DNA of 64,000 nucleotides from Kumtagia sp963839725 (lineage in GTDB: Bacteria; Pseudomonadota; Alphaproteobacteria; Rhizobiales; Rhizobiaceae): NCBI GenBank assembly GCA_963839725.1, contig CAWIWT010000034.1, positions 62,001-126,000 on the forward strand, read 5' to 3'. Both the position numbers and the translations under genes were made by a program. Below the pieces are notes generated by a model, which saw only the letters and a program-made list of their open reading frames with translations, was not told the origin of the DNA and did not search any database. Positions 59,614-64,000 of the stretch are shown here, piece by piece (positions within the stretch are counted from its first letter, which is position 1; each line of letters begins with the position of its first letter).

Positions 59614-60095
59614 CCTCGTACAGCAAGGAAGTCATCGCCGACCTGGTCGCGGGCACGCTGCCCTGGCCGCAGACGCGCCGCGTCATGAGCGCCTACAAGG
59701 ACGATGACCGCTTCTTCAAATATGTCGCGGTGCTGCAGGACCGCGTCCCCTGGAATGACCCAATCCTGTTGCCGGTCTCGGATCATCTGTTCATCTGCCA
59801 GAGCGGCGACGAGCGCATAACGCGCTGCGAGTGCGGCCATTCGTTTGGCGATTATCGCAAGAACTGGAAGCTCAATGCCGCGATCATCGTGCGCAACACC
59901 GAGGAATCGCTGCGCGAGATATATCCCAACAGCGATATCCCCGATCCACAGTGGATGGAAATCCGCGAATTCATCTGCCCCGAGTGTGGCACCATGCACG
60001 AGGTGGAAGCGGCGGCGCCCGGTTATCCGATCGTCCATGATTTCGAGCCCGACCTCGAAGGTTTCTATCGCGAGTGGTTGGGAAAACCGCTCTAG
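59610..60095 (+). CDS. Acetone carboxylase-type gamma subunit
   Basis: A 161-residue protein matching the small subunit AcxC (about 168 residues) that is present only in acetone- and acetophenone-carboxylase-type complexes, and not in hydantoinases. Putative zinc ligands: CECGHSFGDYRKNW and CPECGTMHEVE (C-x-C and C-x2-C). N-terminal SKEVIADLVAGTLPWPQTRR is the family start. ATG 59610 in the ATGA overlap with alpha. Its presence argues that this operon is a true three-subunit carboxylase and not an oxoprolinase. Confidence 0.88.
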   Translation: MTSYSKEVIADLVAGTLPWPQTRRVMSAYKDDDRFFKYVAVLQDRVPWNDPILLPVSDHLFICQSGDERITRCECGHSFGDYRKNWKLNAAIIVRNTEESLREIYPNSDIPDPQWMEIREFICPECGTMHEVEAAAPGYPIVHDFEPDLEGFYREWLGKPL

Positions 60096-60108
60096 GGAAA
60101 AAGATGCT

Positions 60109-60879
60109 GTGAACCGCGTCGCAGGCAAGGTAGCGCTCGTTACCGGAGCCGGAATGGGCCTCGGGCGGGCAACGTCGTTGTTGCTGGCGGCCGAGGGTGC
60201 CAAGATCGTCGTCACCGATATTGATCAAGCGGCTGCCCGCGCGACGGCAGAGTTGATCTTCGGGAACGGTGGCGAAAGTCTGTCTTTTCGCCACGACGTT
60301 TCGAATGCCGGCGACTGGCCACCGGTGATGGCAGCGGTAGCAGAGCGGTTTGGGCGGCTCGACGTGCTGGTCAACAATGCCGGCATCGCCATCGCCAGGA
60401 ACATCGAGGACACCTCGGTGCAGGAATGGCGGCGCACCATGGCCGTCAATCTCGACGGCGTCTTCTTCGGCTGCCAGCAGGGCATCGCCATGATGAAGCA
60501 ATCGGGCGGCGGCTCGATCATCAACCTGTCTTCGATTGACGGCATCATCGGCGAGGCCGATCTTGCCGCCTATTGTGCCTCAAAGGGCGGCGTGCGGACG
60601 CTGACCAAGGCGGTCGCGGTCCATTGTGCGGAAAAGCGTTACGGTATCCGCTGCAACTCAATCCATCCCGGCTACATCTGGACGCTGCAGACCGAAAACT
60701 ATCTTCGGGATCTCGGCATGCTGGAGCAGGAAAAAGCCAAGGCGCTGGCACGCCACCCCATAGGTTTCCTCGGTGAACCCAACGACATCGCCTACATGGT
60801 CCTCTACCTAGCCTCGGATGAATCGAAATTCGTCACCGGTTCCGAAATGGTCGTCGACGGAGGCTATCTTGCGGTGTGA
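60109..60879 (+). CDS. SDR family oxidoreductase, carboxylase operon (1)
   Basis: A 256-residue classical SDR. The GTG start at 60109 is decided by AGGGAAAAAGATGCT upstream; the frame runs further 5' inside the gamma gene but that is an overlap artefact. Motifs: TGAGMGLGRA (cofactor), NNAGIA, catalytic Ser in NLSSIDG and AYCASKGG (Tyr-Lys), C-terminal TGSEMVVDGGYLAV. Thirteen nt after the gamma stop, so in the same operon. It may oxidise a secondary alcohol to the ketone used by the carboxylase, or reduce the beta-keto acid product. The sequence cannot decide between these. Confidence 0.85.
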   Translation: MNRVAGKVALVTGAGMGLGRATSLLLAAEGAKIVVTDIDQAAARATAELIFGNGGESLSFRHDVSNAGDWPPVMAAVAERFGRLDVLVNNAGIAIARNIEDTSVQEWRRTMAVNLDGVFFGCQQGIAMMKQSGGGSIINLSSIDGIIGEADLAAYCASKGGVRTLTKAVAVHCAEKRYGIRCNSIHPGYIWTLQTENYLRDLGMLEQEKAKALARHPIGFLGEPNDIAYMVLYLASDESKFVTGSEMVVDGGYLAV

Positions 60880-60936
60880 ATCTCAGATCCTGTCGGACCT
60901 GGTTGGCCATATAGAGTTCTCGGGAGATCACGCCTG

Positions 60937-61764
60937 ATGACAAACCTTTCCGGCCGCAATGCGATCGTTACCGGCGGGTTTTCCGGCATGGGCTTTGCCA
61001 TTGCCACCGCATTGGCTGAGGCCGGCGCCAACGTCGCCGTCGGCTCCTACATTGCGTCTGGTAGCGCCGACACCACCGATGCCGCCTACTATCCCGGCGT
61101 GGACGAGATCGAGCGCGTGCGTTCGGCTCTTTCGGCCCACGGTACCACGGTCCACGCCGCCCATCTTGATGTCCGCGATAGCGACGTGACCAACCGTTTC
61201 GCGGCGGAGGCGCAAGTGGCCATCGGTCCGGCCGACATTCTGGTAAACGCCGCCGGCACTACCGCCGAGCAGCCGGTCTGCGGACATAGCGATGCGCTGT
61301 GGGACAAGATCGTCGACACCAATCTGACCGGCGCCTTCCGCGTCACGCGTACCGTTCTGCCCGGCATGATCGAACGCGGCTGGGGCCGCATCGTCAACAT
61401 TGGCTCGACGGCGGCGTCTGTCGGCTGGAAGGACAACCCGGCCTATTGTGCCTCCAAGGCCGGCCTTCTCGGCCTGACCCGCTGCGTAGCGCTGGAGGGC
61501 GCGGCGCACGGCGTCACCTGTGTCATGATCAGCCCGACCTGGGTCGAGACCGAACTGATGCGCCGCAACGTGGCGCAGGTCGTCGAGCGCGAGGGCAAGG
61601 GGCGTACACCTCAGGAAGCGATGGCCGAAATCGCCAGGGGCAATCCGCAGCAGCGCATGCTGCAGCCACAGGAGATCGCGGCTTTGGCCGTCTTCCTGTG
61701 CTCGGATCTGGCCAAGGGCATCACCATGGAAAACATACGGATCACCGGCGGAGCGTTGTGGTAG
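60937..61764 (+). CDS. SDR family oxidoreductase, carboxylase operon (2)
   Basis: A 275-residue SDR. Cofactor motif VTGGFSGMGFAIA, NAAG after the fourth strand, catalytic GSTAASVG...AYCASKAG. The C-terminus (QRMLQPQEIAALAVFLCSDL) resembles 3-hydroxybutyrate dehydrogenases, which have a PEQIG-type segment at this place; a role in acetoacetate/3-hydroxybutyrate-like chemistry downstream of a ketone carboxylase would fit. ATG 60937 follows GGGAG. An extra loop of about 15 residues after strand 2 (SGSADTTDAAYYPG) is unusual. Confidence 0.85.
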   Translation: MTNLSGRNAIVTGGFSGMGFAIATALAEAGANVAVGSYIASGSADTTDAAYYPGVDEIERVRSALSAHGTTVHAAHLDVRDSDVTNRFAAEAQVAIGPADILVNAAGTTAEQPVCGHSDALWDKIVDTNLTGAFRVTRTVLPGMIERGWGRIVNIGSTAASVGWKDNPAYCASKAGLLGLTRCVALEGAAHGVTCVMISPTWVETELMRRNVAQVVEREGKGRTPQEAMAEIARGNPQQRMLQPQEIAALAVFLCSDLAKGITMENIRITGGALW

Positions 61765-61843
61765 CGTTGTCGTGGGATGGTTGCGGTCTTCATGGGAGGA
61801 GGCCGGCATAAGGTAGGAATGTCCAACCGACAGGGGAACTGAA

Positions 61844-62779
61844 ATGAGAAGGAATGTCTTGAAAGGCGCCGGCATCGGGCTAGCGCTTCTGCTTGCAGCC
61901 AACAGTCAGGGACGAACCGCAGAACTCGGCGCCAAGGACGAGCCGATCAAGCTCGCAATGCTCGAATGGACCGGTTCGCATATTTCCACCCACATTGCCG
62001 GGCAATTGCTGGAAAAGCTCGGCTACAAGGTCGAATACGTCACCGCGGGCAACTTCCCGCAATTCTCCGGCCTTGCCGATGGCACGCTGAGCGCCTCGGT
62101 CGAGATATGGCTGAACAATGTCGGCGACATCTATCCGAAGGTATTGGCCGAGAAGAAGATCGAGGACGTCGGCAGTCTCGATCTCAAGACGCAGGAGGGC
62201 TGGATCTATCCGAAATTCATGGAGAAGGTTTGCCCCGGCCTACCGGATTGGAACGCGCTGAACAAGCCAGAGTGCATCCAGGCGCTGTCAACGCCCGAGA
62301 CCGCGCCCAACGGCCGCTTCCTCGACTATCCGGCCGATTGGGGTTCACGTGCGGCGACCATCCTGGCCGACAACAGCATGCAGTACACCGCCGTGCCGGC
62401 CGGATCGGAAGGCGCGTTGGTTGCTGAGCTAGAGGCCTCCGAAGCCGCCAAGTCGCCATTGGTCATGATGTTTTGGGGGCCGCACTACGCGCTTGCCGAG
62501 AACGACGTCGGCTGGATCAAGATGCCGCCCTGCAAGGAACAGACCAACGAGCACTGCATTACGCCGCCCGATGTCGACAAGATCGTCTGGTCCGGCTTCG
62601 GCGCCAAATGGCCTGCCGCCTACGCCTTCCTGAAGGCTTTCACGATGGACGCCAGCGAGCAGCAGAAGATTATGCTGGCCGTCGACAAGCAGGGCAAGGA
62701 CCTCGACGCCGTCGTTAAGGAATGGGTCGACAAGAACGAGGCGGTCTGGAAACCCTGGATCGAAGCGGCCAAGGGATAG
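61844..62779 (+). CDS. ProX/OpuAC-type quaternary amine binding protein
   Basis: A 311-residue periplasmic substrate-binding protein of the glycine betaine/proline betaine (OpuAC/ProX) family. Signal peptide: basic start, LLLAANSQGRTAE. The mature protein has several Trp likely to form the aromatic box for a cationic head group (LEWTGSHIS, EIWLNNV, DWGSR, WGPHYALAENDVGW). Cys pairs occur in VCPGLPDWNALNKPEC and PPCKEQTNEHC. ATG 61844 follows AGGGGAACTGAA. It starts an importer operon placed directly after the carboxylase/SDR genes, implying the pathway substrate is, or resembles, a betaine. Confidence 0.88.
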   Translation: MRRNVLKGAGIGLALLLAANSQGRTAELGAKDEPIKLAMLEWTGSHISTHIAGQLLEKLGYKVEYVTAGNFPQFSGLADGTLSASVEIWLNNVGDIYPKVLAEKKIEDVGSLDLKTQEGWIYPKFMEKVCPGLPDWNALNKPECIQALSTPETAPNGRFLDYPADWGSRAATILADNSMQYTAVPAGSEGALVAELEASEAAKSPLVMMFWGPHYALAENDVGWIKMPPCKEQTNEHCITPPDVDKIVWSGFGAKWPAAYAFLKAFTMDASEQQKIMLAVDKQGKDLDAVVKEWVDKNEAVWKPWIEAAKG

Positions 62780-62821
62780 ACGCAAAATGTCTCGCCGCTT
62801 AGGCGGTGGTCGATTTACCAA

Positions 62822-62847
62822 CCGGCTTCGCATCCTTGCGAAGCCGG
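62822..62847 (+). promoter_or_regulatory. Stable hairpin between ProX- and ProV-type genes
   Basis: CCGGCTTCGCA (62822-62832) pairs perfectly with TGCGAAGCCGG (62837-62847) around TCCT, followed by GTTT. Too few T for a strong terminator; more probably it protects the binding-protein mRNA 3' end and lowers expression of the downstream genes. Confidence 0.6.
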
Positions 62848-62871
62848 GTTTAAGTATGAGGGCCTGAAGCA

Positions 62872-63933
62872 ATGAATGCTGCAGAGCCCTCGATCAAGCT
62901 CGCCTGCCGCAATGTATGGAAGGTCTACGGGCGGCGTCCCGCTTATTATTTCGATTCCCGTGGTTACATCATCGAGCCTGACGTGCTGGCCGAACGGCTG
63001 CGCTCGGAAGCACATTTGCCCGCCGTTGTTGATGCCACTTTTGAAGTGGCGACCGGTGAGATCTTCGTCATCATGGGGCTCTCCGGCTCCGGCAAGTCGA
63101 CACTGGTGCGCTGCCTGTCGCGGCTGGTCGAGCCGAGCGCCGGTGAAATCCTGCTCGACGGCCGAGACCTGCTGAAGGCCACCGGCAAGGAACTCATCGA
63201 CCTGCGCCGACACGCCATGGGTATGGTGTTCCAGAATTTCGGCCTGCTGCCGCATCTCACCATCTTGGGCAATGTGGCGTTCCCGCTCAAGATCCAGGGC
63301 AAGCCGGTGAAGGAGCGCGAAGCCCGCGCCCGCGAGATGATTGCGCTGGTCGGGCTAGAGGGCCGTGAAACCTCGTTTCCGCATCAGCTTTCGGGTGGTC
63401 AGCAGCAGCGTGTTGGCATTGCCCGTTCGCTCGCCGTCGGCCCGGAACTGTGGTTTCTTGACGAGCCGTTCTCGGCGCTAGATCCGCTCATCCGCCGGCA
63501 GATGCAGGACGAGTTCCTGCGCCTGCAGCGCATGCTGAAGAAGACCATCGTCTTCATCACCCACGACATGGCCGAAGCCTTTCGGCTGGCCGACCGGCTG
63601 GCCATCATGCGGGCCGGCAAGATCGTCCAGATTGGCCGCCCGGCCGATATCGTGCTCAACCCGGCAGACGACTATGTCGCGCAGTTCACCGAGGATATGC
63701 CACTGTTGCGCGTCATCAGGGCTGGCGATCTCGCGACGCCGCTGGATGGGGCAGCCTCGCCTGATGAGAGTGTTGCCGCCAACGCTAGCCTGGAGGACCT
63801 CATTCCGCGCCTGGCTTCGGGCGTTCGTGCGTTCAGCGTTTCGCGTGAGGGCGTTGGCCCGCCGTCGCTGCTGACCGCCAGCGCCGTGCTTGCCATTCTG
63901 GAGCGGGAACAGAGAAGGCGAACCCGGCCATGA
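62872..63933 (+). CDS. ProV-type quaternary amine ABC transporter ATPase
   Basis: A 353-residue ABC ATPase of the glycine betaine/proline (ProV/OpuAA) class. Walker A GLSGSGKST near residue 70, Q-loop VFQNFGLLPH, signature LSGGQQQRVGIARSL, Walker B LWFLDEPFSALDP and the H-loop FITHDMAEA. The ProV-type N-terminal extension before the core is present (AYYFDSRGYIIEPDVLAERL, an unusual variant), while the C-terminal CBS domains of ProV are short or missing. ATG 62872 after GAGGGCCTGAAGCA. It overlaps the next gene by 4 bp. Confidence 0.9.
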   Translation: MNAAEPSIKLACRNVWKVYGRRPAYYFDSRGYIIEPDVLAERLRSEAHLPAVVDATFEVATGEIFVIMGLSGSGKSTLVRCLSRLVEPSAGEILLDGRDLLKATGKELIDLRRHAMGMVFQNFGLLPHLTILGNVAFPLKIQGKPVKEREARAREMIALVGLEGRETSFPHQLSGGQQQRVGIARSLAVGPELWFLDEPFSALDPLIRRQMQDEFLRLQRMLKKTIVFITHDMAEAFRLADRLAIMRAGKIVQIGRPADIVLNPADDYVAQFTEDMPLLRVIRAGDLATPLDGAASPDESVAANASLEDLIPRLASGVRAFSVSREGVGPPSLLTASAVLAILEREQRRRTRP

Positions 63934-64000
63934 CCGCGCCGGCCGCATCGTTTCGAGCCTCGCGGAGAATCGCAATTGAGCCCGACCTTCTGCCATGGTG
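63930..64000 (+). CDS. ProW-type permease, 5' part only
   Basis: ATG 63930 overlaps the ATPase stop (ATGA). The 23 visible codons start MTAPAASFRASRRIAIEPDL and run off the window. By position it should be the transmembrane permease (ProW/OpuAB) of the importer; only the cytoplasmic N-terminus is visible, so this is inferred from operon order. Confidence 0.6.
   Translation, partial: MTAPAASFRASRRIAIEPDLLPW

Overview
The window looks like chromosome of a high-GC alphaproteobacterium of the Hyphomicrobiales (Rhizobiales), most likely Mesorhizobium or a close Phyllobacteriaceae relative. This rests on a GcrA cell-cycle regulator with GANTC (CcrM) sites at its promoter, a PodJ-like polar protein with Sel1 repeats, a SAM-II riboswitch on an O-succinylhomoserine sulfhydrylase gene, a class I lysyl-tRNA synthetase, and many GC-rich palindromic repeats of the kind common in mesorhizobia. 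No transposase, integrase, rRNA or CRISPR array was seen. One tRNA (Thr, CGT) is present.

Layout. 1-4.4 kb: a small secreted protein, an SDR dehydrogenase flanked by apparent gene scraps, an MscS-type channel and tRNA-Thr. 4.4-13 kb: the ligase-associated DNA repair set (ATP-dependent ligase, MBL-fold exonuclease, Lhr-like helicase, PdeM-type phosphoesterase) with a TPR-methyltransferase in the middle; palindromic repeats lie inside the reading frames of the ligase and helicase genes. 13-19 kb: a TIGR02186-like/TauE pair and a 1289-codon PodJ-like gene. 19-27.6 kb: a MerR regulator and a fatty-acid beta-oxidation block (two acyl-CoA dehydrogenases, thiolase, FadB-type fusion, small membrane protein, thioesterase) with two palindromic operators. 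27.8-38.4 kb: an HTH-S24 repressor next to a membrane-anchored thermonuclease-like protein, lysS, a TerB-like protein, a solute-binding protein, a polysaccharide-type glycosyltransferase, ppk2, phoR, phoU and gcrA. 38.6-46.5 kb: argD, argF (frameshifted as read), hslO, apaG, a periplasmic protein, metZ with its SAM-II leader, and a dCTP deaminase-like gene. 46.5-54.3 kb is accessory in character: a membrane protein/HlyD pair (frameshifted), a VIT-like protein, an AI-2E family permease, a Ca2+/H+ antiporter and an unrecognised protein with NlpC/P60-like features. 54.3-64 kb: a LuxR-type regulator divergent from an acetone-carboxylase-like operon (beta, alpha, gamma subunits), two SDR dehydrogenases and a ProX/ProV/ProW-type quaternary-amine importer that runs off the end.

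The last cluster is the best candidate for an undescribed pathway: ATP-dependent ketone carboxylation physically linked to uptake of a betaine-like solute and to two alcohol/ketone oxidoreductases. Three separate genes (argF, the HlyD gene, and a small gene after fadB) each become a single natural reading frame if one G is removed from a short G run, so either the assembly has systematic +1 errors or there are several genuine frameshifts.
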